A stretch of 64,000 bases of DNA from Osedax fenrisi (taxonomy: Eukaryota > Annelida > Polychaeta > Sabellida > Siboglinidae), in assembly GCA_964019155.1 (NCBI GenBank), contig OZ025243.1, positions 26,755,944 to 26,819,943 of the forward strand, given 5' to 3'. This document shows, piece after piece, positions 11,950 to 24,211 of the stretch (the first letter of the stretch is position 1; each line of letters starts with the position of its first letter). Position numbers and translations under genes: made by a program. The notes under the pieces were generated by a model. It was not told where the DNA came from. It worked only from the letters and a program-made list of their open reading frames with translations, and did no database searches.

Positions 11950-14900
11950 CTAGTAGACATGTTCGAGGCCGGCCTTAGTAAACCACCAGTAGTGGATGTG
12001 TATCGCCACCGTGGATATCACTCCTACTACGTACCAGATGAGAGCCCGTCTGTGTGTGCGGGTGTTAGTGTCGTAGGTGATGTGATGTGAATAGGCGATA
12101 TAGCGACGTCGCTGGTTATTAATACCGCCTCGATGTTACCGGGGGGAATGGTATGCGTAACTGGGATATTCACCTTTTTGGTAGAATAACTAACATTTTA
12201 TAAATTAATCAATTTATTAATTTATGTAATTAATTAGAATTTTTTATAATATACATTAATATTTAGCTTAATACTTATAAGTAATATATATATAATATAT
12301 ATTACTTAATAACGTAGAGTTAATTTAAATATCTGGTCGTCCATTATACGATTCCGCGTAAGATATTAGAAGTAAATGTTTAGGTAGTGTTACAATAAGT
12401 TAATTAATAGAGTTTAATTACAATAGGTTACACTAATGGTATGAATAGAACAATATAAGTGTTAGTGATAATACCTAGCTGCAGGGTGCAGGGTGTAGGG
12501 AGATTATAGCGATACATTGTTAGGTGTACTGATAACATATGTTATACAACATTGTGTATTACTTTCTGTTGAAATAGGAGGCAAAATAGTATGCAAGACG
12601 AGGATAAATATAGAAAATAAAATGTCATGTTGTTACTAAGTATTTTTTAAAAGTATAATATTTAATAATAATATATATTGGTAGAATAATATTAGAAAAT
12701 GTACAGTTTCTGGTGACAGAATATATATAGGGGGACTACTTTCTACCCTTAAGGGTGATATTTAAATATTAGCTATAAACACTTCATTGGTACCATATTA
12801 TAATCTATATTTAATTATATATATATATATATATAATTTAAAGTGTATTAAAATATTGGGTATTTAGTATTTACCTAGTAAATACTATTTACTAAATACT
12901 TTAGCCTTACTGAACAATGGAGGCTGCCCACCCCACCCCATATCGATTCGCTCATAAGCATCCACAATGTAGTTAAACAGTATGTTGTAGTATGTTTAGT
13001 ATAGTATTTATTAGAAATATATAGTAGGTGTACCCAGCAAACAGTAATAGAAGCATAATAGCAGCATAACAGCATATGTAATAGCCTCAAATGTTTACAT
13101 TGTGCTATTATGCTCCTATTAATTTCTCATGCTATTATGCTGCTGTTATGCTGCTATTTAAAGTCTATTATGCTAATATTATGCTGCTATTAATTTTAAA
13201 AGTATATTATACTGCTATTATGCTGCTATTATTAGAATAGCAGCATAATATACTTTTAAAATTAATAGCAGCATAATATTAGCATAATAGACTTTAAATG
13301 TAAGTGTAAGTGGAAAATTGTGGAGAGCTCAGTTTACATAGGATCCTCGGCCCACATTTCTTCATCTATATCCGTAATTGATATGATGATGTGGTGATGA
13401 TAACTCAAATCCACCGGCTCCCCAGGTTGCGGATAGGGGAACGGCCATTAGATATAATGGTTAGCTGCGAATAATCAATTAGCAGTGCCGGACAAAATCC
13501 TGGTTGCCCTTTGGCAAGGCATAGTACCTGTTAGCCACCGCGCAGGGTTACGCAAATTTGTATGGAGTGGCGACCGCACATTTTATCTAGCCATCGAAAG
13601 CAAAATGACTACGACTTCCCAAATATCTTCATCCCGCATCGCTCGTCGCGCGGAACAAGGAGCGCGTCCTGCAATTCCTACTCAGGTTGCAGTCGATAAG
13701 TTAGCTACTGAGTGTAAATGTAAATGTAAATGTAAAAATCAAATCAAATCAATACCAAATGTATCTCTAATGAAAGCAAGTAGAGTTATCCGAGTTGCCA
13801 CCTTCAATGTACGGACATTAAAAAATGAAAATAAAATTTCTGAAATAATTGCATCAGCAAATTATACGCAACTCGATATAATTTGTTTGCAAGAACATAG
13901 ATTTATACACGAGGATGTCGATACAAAAGAATATTCTATTGGAGAATGGCATATGATAACAGGTTCAGCATGGAAAAATAGTGTAAACGCTGCTACAGGT
14001 GGAATCGGTGTTCTAATTAACAAGACATCATTTAATTCTCTTGTAAACGTTACTTTAGTATCCAAAAGGATAATGATCGTCAATTTTAATGGAAACCCAC
14101 AAACATCTATCATAGTATGTTATAGCCCTACAAACGTATCGGATCCCATGGAAATAGAGAATTTCTATGATATTCTAAATTCTGCCACAAAACAAATTCC
14201 AAAACATAATGTGTTGATCATTTCTGGAGACTTTAATGCTCATCTTGGCATTCAAGATGGATTCATGTTATCATTGCATGAAGTATCAAACAGAAATGTG
14301 ATCTTTCTCAAAGATTACATTTTAGAAAATAATCTACTATGTCTTAACACTTATTATCAGAAAAGGAAAGGCCAGCTATGGACACATAAGTCACCAAATG
14401 GAAATAAAGTACAGCTTGACTATATAATGATTAATAGAAAATGGAAAAATAGCAGCAAAAACTGTAGAGCTTATGGATCTTTTGAAAGTATAGCATCATA
14501 CCATAGAATTGTATCTGCCCATCTTAAATTAAGTTTAAGATCAAACAAAAAGAAGAATATCAAAACACCAATCTATAATTGGACAATTATAAAGAGTTAA
14601 CTCTAAAGAATCCTGATATTCAAAAAAAAGTTTATTTGCGAAGTCTTAAAAAAGTTTGAAAACCTTAACGATGAAACATTCAACATATCAACAAATACTT
14701 TGTATGACTATTTTGAAACGTATTGTAGAGAAACTGCAATTGATATCATCCCCTTCAAAGAAAAACTTAAAAAGAGATCTCCCTGGGAGAACCCCGATAT
14801 ATGTTTAAAAAGGGATATGCTAAAAACAGCAGCTCAATTAAAGAACTCTTGCCCAACTATAGAAAATATTAATTCCTAGTATCTATCACAAAAAGCACTA

Positions 14901-17179
14901 TATGATACATACGATACTCAGCAAGAAATCTACCTTCAGTCGAAAATAGATGAAATCAAAGCTGCAGTATCAAACCAAAAATCAGCATGTGCCTGGAAAG
15001 TAGTAAATGATATAACTGGCAGGAAAAAGAACAATAAAGCTAAGATAAAAGCAACAAGTGGTGAAGAAAGAATTAAGTTATGGCACAATCATTTCAAAGA
15101 TCTTTTAGGAAAACCACCTGAATCAAAAACATCAACTATAACAAATATTTCAAATTTGTTGAATATAGAAACTGGAATCTTTACGAAATATGAACTATAA
15201 AAGGCTATAAAAAGTATCAAAAATGGAAAAGCATGCGGGTTAGATGAAATTCCTGTGGAAATCTGGTAAATACCCAAATTTCAAGAAATATTATTATTCT
15301 CCTGCAATGAAGTATACGAGCAAAACACTATCAGTATATGGAATAAAGGCTGTATAATACCGCTACCGAAGAAAGGAAATTTAACTTCTACAAACAACTA
15401 TCGTGGTATCACTCTAACATGTATAGCTGCAAAGATATATAATCTAATGCTTTTAAATAGAATAAGACCTTATAGTAGATAAGATATTAAGAAAAAACCA
15501 AAATGGTTTTAGAACCAATATATCTACTACTGGCCAAATACTCACGGTTAGAAGGATCATTGAAAGCGTAAACGAAAAGAATCTAACAGCTAAACTCCTT
15601 TTTATTGATTTCTCCAAAGCTTTCGATTCCATACATCGAGGAAAGATGGCAGAGACTCTTAAAGCATATGGAATACCTGAAAAGATCATAAATGCAATTA
15701 TGATAGCTTATAAAGATACTAAATCAATTGTGAGATCAGATGATGGCGATACGGAATTTATAACTATAACAGGATGTGTGTTACAAGGTGATACACTAGC
15801 ACCATTTCTTTTTATAATATGTCTTGACTATGTCTTGAAAATGTCACTTGATCGAGATAATGTTCTTGGTTTTACCCTCTCTGAGAGAAAGAGCAGAAGA
15901 CATCCAGCAATAAAAATAACAGATGTCGATTATGCAGATGATCTAGCTATAGTAACTGATAAAACGAGTGAAGCTACAATTCTTCTACATAAAATTTAAA
16001 ATACGGCAAAAGAGATTGGTTTGAATATAAATGCAGGTAAGACCGAATTCATAAGCATTAATCAAGGAGAAAATGAAAAAATAAAAAGCCTAAATGGCAA
16101 GGACATTAAAAAAGTATCCGATTTTAAGTATCTTGGAAGCTATATTCAATCAACAGAAAAGGATATGAATATAAGACTGGCTAAAAGCTGGGCAGCTTTA
16201 AATAAGATGAACGCTATTTGGAAATCTAGGTTACCGGATAGAATTAAAAGAAATTTCTTCAGAGCAACTATTGAGTCGGTATTGGTATATGGTTCTGTAA
16301 GTTGGACACTCACAAAAGCTCTGGAAAAAAGACTAAGTGGAAACTATAATCGCATGCTACGGGCAATACTAAACAAGTCTTGGAAGGACCATCCTACCAA
16401 TAAAGAAATATATGCAAATATACCGGATATATGCACGTCGATACGACAGCAAAGACTTCGTTTTTCTGGTCATTGTTGGAGAAATAAGTGCGAAATGGCA
16501 TCAGATACTATTCTATGGCAACCTACCCATGGTGTGAGAAAAAGAGGACGGCCGCGAAGGACATACGTTGATCAACTCATGGATGATACACTGTGTAATG
16601 TAAATGAACTGAAAACTGCGATGGACGATAAAGATGAATGGAAGAAGAGAGTCAAAAACTGCCGAGCAAGCTCGACCTGGTAAGGTAAGCAAATATGTAA
16701 ATAGCAGCATATCCACAGCATAATAGCATGACAAATTAATAGCAGCATAATAGCACAATGTAAACATTTGAGGCTATTACATATGCTGTTATGCTGCTAT
16801 TATGCTGCTATTACCGTTTGCTGGGTACCTAGTAATAGTATACTACTATAGTATTCCTGGAACCAACCTGCCGAGGTGTTTGGCTTCCTCGCCATAGCCT
16901 GCATTGTTCTTTATCCGGGCGTGGTTAGCGTACAGCAGCGAGGGTACGAACGTCAGGGTAAACATGGGTATCATGATCATGGTCAACAGTACCATGAAGA
17001 AGTTGTCGATCCGGTTCGGTCTGAGTGACGGGTGGGGGCGTGGTTACGTGAGGGGGGACGTGGTTACGTTTGAGCGACGCTGATGCAGCGTGGACAACAA
17101 TAAGGTGGAAAAGCTAATTATTATATATAATACATTATAATTATGAATTATTATGTACAATACTTTTTATAAATTATAT

Positions 17180-17228
<49 letters not shown>

Positions 17229-17311
17229 TAACATTATATATTATGACATATTAGCTTTTTATACATTTTATTTTATAATTGGATATAGGATATACCTACT
17301 ATAGTATGAAA

Positions 17312-17350
<39 letters not shown>

Positions 17351-17786
17351 TCAACTCTCGGTAAGTTGGATTACGGATAAGTCGTAATTCTCGATAAGTC
17401 GGACACATTTAGTTGGTTTCGTTGGATTTGTATCTAGTTTCATGTTAAATTAATCGGATAAGTTGGATTGGATAAGTCGGACTTTTCTATAAGTCGGACA
17501 CATTATAGTCATTTTTATGATTGTTATACTGGATAAGTCGGACTTTTTTATAAATTTTCAGAAATATTTACTTTAAGTAATGAATACTATAATTTTTGTA
17601 AGTCATATTATTGAATACAACATTTTATGTTGTTGATTGTTGCATAATTCCATAATTCGGTAACCATTTAACTCTGCGCATTTCATGTATTATTTGCATG
17701 ATATTCTTAATCTCGAATAAGTCGGACATCTCGCTATGTCGGACACTTTTCCCGGTCCCTCGCGAGTCCGACTTATCGGGAGTTGA

Positions 17787-17840
<54 letters not shown>

Positions 17841-18108
17841 TAGACTAATATATAATAATGTGTAATAATTAAACTACTAACGCGAAATCCTTGAATACAT
17901 CCTAATAGTGTACAATTATGATGCAAATTAATAAATTATAATGGCTATAAATTATATAATAAATAATAATGTATTTATCTACATAATTAGTCATTTCTTT
18001 AGTATTATGTATATTACTATTCATATATGAACATATATTTGTTATATAATCAGAACAAGTGCACTTGTGGTGCACCATGGTGGTTCGGCAGGCAGACAAG
18101 ATTGTCAT
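11950..18108 (-). CDS. Two-span membrane protein, VMA21-like (tentative)
   Basis: Two exons are well supported: 17020-16868 and 12049-11950 (stop TAG). They join in phase to give a hydrophobic span NFFMVLLTMIMIPMFTLTF, a loop of about 20 residues, a second span WYVVGVISTVAIHIHYWWF and the end GLEHVY. A possible first exon, 18108-18065, starts MTILSACRTT and its phase fits, but its donor (GTGCAC) is weak. The sum is about 98 residues. That length, the two spans and the T-x-MI-x-P pattern in the first span resemble VMA21, the ER chaperone for assembly of the V-ATPase membrane sector. The similarity is short and I cannot exclude another small membrane protein. The 4.8-kb last intron holds a complete 3.8-kb inverted-repeat transposon with a LINE inside. 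Confidence 0.5.
13158..13300. repeat. Internal long palindrome of the CCCAGCAAAC element
   Basis: Two arms of about 55 bp, running from TTTAAAGTCTATTATGC to GCATAATAGACTTTAAA, are nearly perfect inverse copies around a short AT-rich centre. They reuse the AGCAGCATAATA motif of the element ends. They make a second hairpin inside the left part of the transposon. Confidence 0.85.
13325..16690 (+). mobile_element. APE-type LINE, copy 2, nested in a DNA element
   Basis: This copy has a longer 5' leader than copy 1 and keeps the whole C terminus. Both outer boundaries meet sequence of the surrounding inverted-repeat element, so the order of events is clear: the LINE came second. The 3' end has TAAGGTAAGCAAATATGTAA instead of a long tail. 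Exact edges are uncertain by about 15 bp because no clean duplication could be read. Confidence 0.75.
13485..16683 (+). pseudogene. LINE endonuclease-reverse transcriptase, several stops and frameshifts
   Basis: The endonuclease is open from 13485 to 14600 and has FNVRTL, ISGDFNAHL and the terminal site read as SYHR (SDHR is usual, so a catalytic Asp is changed). Between 14600 and 15640 the frame is lost several times, though pieces such as NGKACGLDEIP and NNYRGITLTC are readable. The reverse transcriptase resumes at 15646 with VLQGDTLAPFLF and DYADDLAIV. One TAA at 15997 separates it from the C-terminal part 16021-16683, which runs through SVLVYGSVSWTL and RQQRLRFSGHCWR to KRGRPRRTYVDQL. Dead copy of the same family as 6094-8547. 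Confidence 0.85.
17021..17345. other. Non-coding stretch before the pogo-like MITE
   Basis: The first 80 bases repeat GGGGCGTGGTTACGTG-like units and are GC-rich. The rest is AT-rich with (TA)n near 17182-17224. It belongs to the presumed first intron of the VMA21-like gene. No exon is seen. Confidence 0.4.
17348..17789. mobile_element. pogo/Tigger-like MITE with ATAAGTCGGAC repeats
   Basis: The 442-bp element is flanked by TA on both sides inside a (TA)n run. Its ends, CAGTCAACTCTCGGTAAGT and the inverse, match the style of Tc1/mariner-superfamily pogo/Tigger termini. The motif GATAAGTCGGACA or close variants recurs about seven or eight times in both orientations inside. In pogo-type elements such motifs bind the CENP-B-like domain of the transposase; that role here is inference. 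There is no coding sequence. Confidence 0.85.
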
Positions 18109-18126
18109 GAATGATAATATATTTAT

Positions 18127-18872
18127 GGGAAAATAACCTAATACGGATAGTGCCCGTATACGGACACTCTCTGTATCTCAAAATAGTGTTAATATATCCA
18201 ATAAACCGATTTGTTATCACGTTTTTAAATTTATAAAAAAAAATTTCAATTCAAAACCTTCTCAAGAATATACAAAAGTATCAATACGTAGGTATTATTC
18301 CTAACAATATATTATTAAAAACTAAAGCATTCTAAACATAATATACATAATTACTAGATTTGTTATCGAATTCGACTATTACTATTAATAGTAATTAAGG
18401 GTCATAAGCATATATATAGAGGTCATATACATTCCTAATACGGACACCGTCGGACAGTGTTTGTCGGACACTCTATAGAGTAATATAAAGGACATGTCCT
18501 TGGTAATACATATATAGATGTATTAATACGGACACCCTATAACCAATCAGCGCGCAGTATTTAAAATATTCTTATTTTCATAAAAATCGCGTACGTTATA
18601 ATCCTTTATTAACCCCGGGTTATAATAGTAATACTACCAATGAAGCTAAACCTAAAAATGTTATTATTTAGTTACTTAACTTGTATTATTAATTAATAAA
18701 ATAATAAAAATTAATAAATTAATTACTAATTAAATGATATGAAATTATTCATACAATTAATTATAAATAATGTAATTTATTTCATTGGTTCATCAATAAT
18801 AATAGTATATATATACTATAACTATAGTTTATATAGTGATATATAGGGTGTCCGACGGACACTGTCCGTATT
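18127..18872. mobile_element. ATACGGACA-rich element, degraded copy
   Basis: The left end reads GGGAAAATAACCTAATACGG, close to the ends of the better copy at 20084-20850. Inside, ATACGGACA or its complement recurs several times, and a block near 18220-18290 (CAAAACCTTCTCAAGAATAT) is shared with 20290-20350 and, inverted, with 63840-63920. A block with CCAATCAGCGCGCAGTAT is shared, inverted, with 63660-63705. The right end is not intact, so the boundary is approximate. Confidence 0.7.
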
Positions 18873-18949
18873 ATACGGTATAATTTATACCACAAGCCTA
18901 GCCAGGGTATCTGCCGGCGAAACTGTCCGATTAGTAAATTAAATGTATA

Positions 18950-19030
18950 AAAAAATGATCGGCTCTCGTTAAATCATGAATACCATAACATATGAGATTT
19001 ATTTCGAATTGACATTTGAGCCATTCTGTT
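18950..19030 (+). mobile_element. tRNA-derived SINE, decayed body fragment
   Basis: AATGATCGGCTCTCGTTAAA and the following weakly matching sequence correspond to the body of the SINE copy at 37383-37545. Head and tail are missing. This is the oldest-looking of four copies. Confidence 0.6.
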
Positions 19031-19559
19031 ATAACGGGGGTTTTAGTTATAACTGCCGGGTTATTATTAGGAAATAATAAAAATAATTCATCAACCTGAT
19101 CAGTCAGTTTCTGACTGAGATACTCCCCTTAATAAAAAACTCATCAATATATATATGTGTGTATGTATATGTATATATGTGCATATATGTGTGTATGTAT
19201 ATGTATGTGTATATATGTTTATGTGTATGTTTATGTGTATATCATAGACATAGTTCGCTCCTATGTCTATAGACCATATATGGTGTATATATATATATAT
19301 TATGAAAATAATATATTGGTATGAAATTATTGTTGTTTTGTTGAATTACTCATTATTTTATTAAAATTATATTTTTCAAATTTGGTTACATATTTTTAAT
19401 TATTTTTTAGTTTTGTATAAGGTTATCAAATTGCCTATTATTGTTATCATATATTTGTATCATTATTTTCCATTCTCGAATAATTAACCGGGTATACCCT
19501 CTATAGAACTATATAAGCTTTGCTTTTTTTCTACCCAGTAGTTCGCTACACCTTGTGAG

Positions 19560-19596
<37 letters not shown>

Positions 19597-20083
19597 ATAT
19601 TATATATAATATAACGTAGTTGGTAGTAAGTATATTTATATATCTTACCTTAATCCCCATATTAAATATATTATTATTTGTATTTAGTATTTGGTTATAT
19701 ATAACTAAATTGCTAGATTTATTATTAAATTTGTATTTTGATAATATTATTATTAAATAACAAATAATAAATAATAACATAATCTAAATAAATAAAAAAT
19801 AATTAGTTTTTTAATTTTAAAAACAACTATTTTAGAATTATATTTAATCCGCGATAGTTTCTGCGATTATCGCAAACTATTCTTAGTAGAAGCAAATGGC
19901 TTTTGTAGAAGTTATTATATTTACGTGATAATGGGTGTAATTCAATTAAAACGTACAACTTGTACGGTACAAGTTATAACATGCGTTCATAATTAGTTAA
20001 CTTTATAAGCTACGGCATGATATCATGGTGTTTTCATGTATTATTCTAAAGCGTTTAAAAGGTATATAAATAGAATCTTATTA
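19031..20083. other. Repeat-poor AT-rich intergenic stretch
   Basis: It contains a (TA)n and TGTATATATG-rich patch (19140-19230), short local palindromes (ATCATAGACATAG region, 19240-19280; GATAGTTTCTGCGATTATC near 19850) and no exon or named element. It is part of the 6.6-kb region shared upstream of two divergent genes. Confidence 0.4.
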
Positions 20084-20850
20084 GGGGAAAGTTACCGAAT
20101 ATATTCATATACCTACATTGCCCGAATACGGACACTATCGGCCTATATCAGAAACCATAAAGCATACACGACAAATGTTAAAGAATAAAACGTTCATCGT
20201 TATAATAAGTATTTTTTTATTTTTAAATTAAACAAAATAGTGCTGATATATATATATATATCCAATAAACTGTTGTTTTTTGTTACGTTTTTTAATTTAT
20301 GAAAACAAATTTCAATCAAAAACCTTCTCAAGAATATAAAAATGTATTGATACCAAACATAATATTATATTATTAAAAACTAAAGCATTCTAAATATTAT
20401 ATACATAATTGCTATATTTGTTATCAAATATTAACGGAATGTAACCTAATACGGACACTTTAACGATAAATGGTCTTAACATTTTATGACTCATTATTTT
20501 TATTCAATAAATACAATATATTAATATTATATGATTATAGATATTATTGTGATTTTAAAATTTTATTAAATTTTATTTTTATTTTTATTAATTTAAATTT
20601 CTTTTAGTTCCATAGATAACGGGGGTGTCCGTATTAGGTACCAATGTCCGAATACGCACACCCTGTATTATAATACGGACAGTGTCCGTCGGACACCCTA
20701 TATACCACTAGATAAACTATATAGTATTGATGAATCAATCCGACAAATTGCAATTACATTATTTATAATTAAATTTATGAACAATTTATTCTAATTTCTT
20801 TATTGTGGTTTCTGAGATACCGAGAGTGTCCTTATTCGGTTAATTTCCCC
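20084..20850. mobile_element. ATACGGACA-rich TIR element, full length with TA flanks
   Basis: The element begins GGGGAAAGTTACCGAATA and ends in the imperfect inverse TTATTCGGTTAATTTCCCC, with TA directly outside each end. The 767 bp have no coding potential. The words ATACGGACA and TGTCCGTATT recur throughout, with a dense group at 20625-20700. The TA flanks and interspersed short motif recall the pogo-like MITE at 17348-17789, but the termini differ. Other copies lie at 18127-18872 and 63213-64000. Confidence 0.85.
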
Positions 20851-21013
20851 TAATTATATTTTATAGAGTATAAACTGTCTTTATATCGATGATCCCATAA
20901 ATAATTAATTACATATATACATTATTGTATAAATGTATACATGTAGGTATGTGTATACTATGTATACTATACATGTATACAATATATTGTTAGGTTATAT
21001 ATAACCTATAGGC

Positions 21014-21066
<53 letters not shown>

Positions 21067-22061
21067 ATATACATACCTTTATTTTGAAATTTTGTAAATG
21101 AGTTTTACAGTAAATATAATATTCACTTATATTTTTAAAAATACCATCGATAAATTTAGTTTCAACATTGTCATCCATGTGATATTGTAATTTTGTTAAT
21201 TTAAGTTAATAATTAGTAATATTTCCAAGAATGTATATTTATATTATTAAATTCTACTTATATATTTATACAACATGCTAATTAGTTATAATTAGCTATA
21301 CTTAGCTATAATTAAGGTAATTAAATTTCATACAAAATCAATATCAAAGTAATACTTTAAATTAAAATAAATCGATATTTAATTGTAATTAGCAATATAA
21401 AAATAAAAACCTATAGAAATTAGACTAAATAGGTTATATGTTATTAATATATTTGCTTAGTACTATAAATATAGGTTATAAATATTTAAAGTTCTTGTAA
21501 CTATAGTTATAACTATTCTCTTCACCACAAAAAACCTAAATATATATATATCTAATTTAATTATATATTCATTTATTATTAATCTTATTTATTCCTACTA
21601 ATATTATCTCTTTCGAAATATTCTCTTAGGAAGGATCCTTCCTAATTATTATCCTAATTATTATCCTACCTTAAATATCTACACTATAATCCTAATATAC
21701 AGTCCACCAATATGCCTTCATGTAACTCATTTAACTATCTATTAAAAATGCTACTGCATACCCCTGATCACTATTTTTTATCAATATTTACAATCATCCT
21801 ATATTAAATAACAGTAATCGTTTTATTTCTCATTTTTTGTTATTATGAGTTCTTTTATTTGTTTATCCCGTTTTATTGTTTCTTTATCCGATTTTATGTT
21901 TACTTTCGACACTTGACCGATCTGGCACAGGGTAGGTTAGTAGCACCTAGTTAACCTACATTAAATAAAGTTAATGGACTCCATTGAATAGATATTCATT
22001 TACAAATACATTGATATACATCCTATATATCCTATTCCATGATTTCCCACGAACATATATG

Positions 22062-22105
<44 letters not shown>

Positions 22106-22524
22106 TTACTTTCCTATTAGTAGTTTTACTTTCCTAATTATATTATTTAATTATATGTTGCCTACTATAGTAAACATTTTGAGAAATAAATCTACATTTG
22201 ATCAAAACCAAAATATCACATGTATTGTAACTAACCTATAGGTTATATATAACCTATAGGCTATATATAGCTATAGTTTATAGTCCTATATATAGGATGG
22301 TAGGAAATATCCTCAATAAGGATCCTACCAGTGATCTCGTGTGAAGTGATTCCGTATCGAGTTATCTCGTGCGGATTGCTAATCTCGTGATCAATGATAA
22401 TATAGGACTATAGGACTATATATAATATTTCGTATTTTTATGTATCCTAATTATATAACCTATAGGCATGCCCATCACTACAGTGATCATTTACTTGTAT
22501 TACATCAATACAAGTCAATACAAG
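20851..22524. other. AT-rich intergenic stretch with short palindromes
   Basis: The stretch holds (TA)n at 21018-21063 and 22072-22098, and two copies of a palindromic word AACCTATAGG (near 20993-21015 and 22231-22262, the second a perfect CCTATAGGTTATATATAACC palindrome). Nothing coding is visible. The last 60 bases (ATGCCCATCACTA near 22468) resemble the outer end of the element that follows. Confidence 0.4.
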
Positions 22525-22740
22525 GCAATGGCAGTGATGGGCAGGATCGCCTATCCGATCCTGATCGGGATCTGATCAGAAAGATATGATCGGGATCGGG
22601 ATCGGGAAAGGATCGGGTAACGAGTGGAGGATCGGGATCGGTAAAAGATAAGGATCGGCTTGATACATTGTACGTCGTACATTGGTAAAAAAAAGTCCTT
22701 TTTTTTGCGTCGCACGCGCTCCGCATATCGCGGTAAGGTG
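22525..22740. repeat. GATCGG-rich repeat with possible hAT-like end
   Basis: After CAGTGATGGGCAGGATCG the hexamer GGATCG repeats many times in imperfect form. A related fragment in the opposite sense, with TTTCCCGATCCTACCCATCA, is at 28313-28362. The start resembles the end of a hAT-type non-autonomous element, but no partner end or duplication was found. Frames through it are simple-repeat artefacts. Confidence 0.5.
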
Positions 22741-22744
22741 AGGC

Positions 22745-23915
22745 AATGTGGGCAATGTGAGTATCAAGGGAAAGAGTGGAGTCAACGTATAGGCCAAGGT
22801 TAGAGGCCATGTTTAGAGTAGGGGAGGGTAGTCATGTTTAGTAGTATGGGGTGGTTCAGAGAGGGTGGAGGAACGTAGGCCCTACATCGTAGGGGTAAGT
22901 GGAGAAATACAGCTTCGGTTTTGGTGGGGTTAAGTTTAAGGGAGTTAGAAGTAAGCCATTGGTGTATGGATTTGATGCAAGAGGAGAGTCAGTTGGGGGC
23001 ATGAGTGGGGGAATCGGTGCAGTTGAGGTAGATTGAAGGTCATCGGCGTAGGTATGAAAGGAAATGTCTGGGTAGTCGTTAAAGATTTGGAACAGGAGGT
23101 AAATGTTAAAAATGAGAGGACTAATAACAGAACCCTGGGGAACACCATGGGTGATAGAGCGGGCGGGAGATGAATGTAAGTTGATTCTAACAGTGGAAGA
23201 ACGATTGGAAATATAAGAGGTGAAACAATTGAGGGCGATGTCAGTAATTCCAATTGGCATTAATGGTTGAAAGTCAGTGGATGAGGACGTTGTGATCAAG
23301 GGTGTCAAAGGCGGAGTCAAGACATGTCAAGGAGGACGAGTATGGAGCCACGATTATTGTTTAGACCATGGTCTCTGCAGAGAGTAAGTCAGAGGTAATG
23401 AGTGTTAGCGAGGATTCGGTGGATTTATGGGAAAGATAGGCACTCTGAAAGATGTTAGGGGTTTTATTGGTTATAAGGTATGTGATAAGTTGGGAGGAGA
23501 TAACACGTTCAAGGATCTTAGAGTGGAATGAGAGGTTATAACTTATAGATATAGGTCGGTTGTTGGATGGAGACATATAAATATGTGGGGATTTTTAAGG
23601 ATAGGGGTGATGACTGCTTTTTGAAATCGGGAGGGACGTATCCGTACGGATCGAGCCGTATGAAAGTGATCCGCAAATGATTTGATGAAGGGGATTTGCA
23701 ACAGTGTTAATTATATGCTTTAGTATTGGGAGGGGTAGGGGGTCAAGGGATGATGTTGAGGAGGTATAATTGAGAAGTGAGATGATTTGATCAATTGGGG
23801 GAGATTCAGATTTGTCAAGGGAGAAGGGACAGGTGATGGGAGTGGTGGGAATGACAGGGGTGGTAAGGGTATATATAATATATATAATATATATTATATA
23901 TATATAAATATACAT
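22745..23915 (-). pseudogene. CR1/Jockey-like LINE reverse transcriptase, broken
   Basis: On the minus strand three frames give consecutive pieces of one reverse transcriptase: NRPISISYNLSFHSKILERV and FQSAYLSHKSTESSL (23576-23361), then GVPQGSVISPLIFNIYL and the catalytic TYADD (23320-22856), then NLGLYVDSTLSLDTHIAH (near 22800). The GVPQGSV and FQSAY blocks are typical of the CR1/L2/Rex1/Jockey group, clearly different from the two plus-strand LINEs here. There is no endonuclease; the piece is cut off at a (TA)n run at 23870. At least three frameshifts make it dead. Confidence 0.8.
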
Positions 23916-23939
23916 ACAAACTTTTACAAAGAGTATGTG

Positions 23940-24211
23940 TATCCTATTATATAATTTATAGAATCCTAATACATGTTATGTTCTTTATATAATTTCTATA
24001 GTTAAATTATATAGGGACTACATTAAGAAAATAATTTAGAATGTAGAATTTAAAAAGTATCATAGGTAAAAAGTATCATATCTACTTATATTTAAATTAT
24101 AATAATAATAAGTTATGTCATACTATTATGTTATTATATAATATGATACCTTAAGGTAACATTTAACAACTCCCTAATTTACCTGTTTAATTTATATATT
24201 CTTATTCATTT
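23940..24211. other. AT-rich intergenic stretch
   Basis: Nothing beyond low-complexity AT sequence is seen here. Confidence 0.4.

Larger units (their letters stand above)
13033..16825. mobile_element. DNA-transposon-like element with ~115-bp inverted ends
   Basis: The ends start CCCAGCAAAC and are inverted copies of each other over about 115 bp, rich in AGCAGCATAATAG motifs (left 13033-13150, right 16708-16825). A TA (or GTAC) flanks both sides. No transposase is seen. Most of the interior is a LINE (13325-16690) that inserted later; without it the element would be only about 430 bp, so it was a MITE-like foldback. It sits in an intron of the VMA21-like gene. The same CCCAGCAAAC terminus occurs in an unrelated-looking element at 62890-63141. 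Confidence 0.85.

Noticed and set aside
22505..22810. 101-codon minus-strand frame
   Set aside because: Its first part is the end of the LINE fragment and the rest is GATCGG simple repeat.
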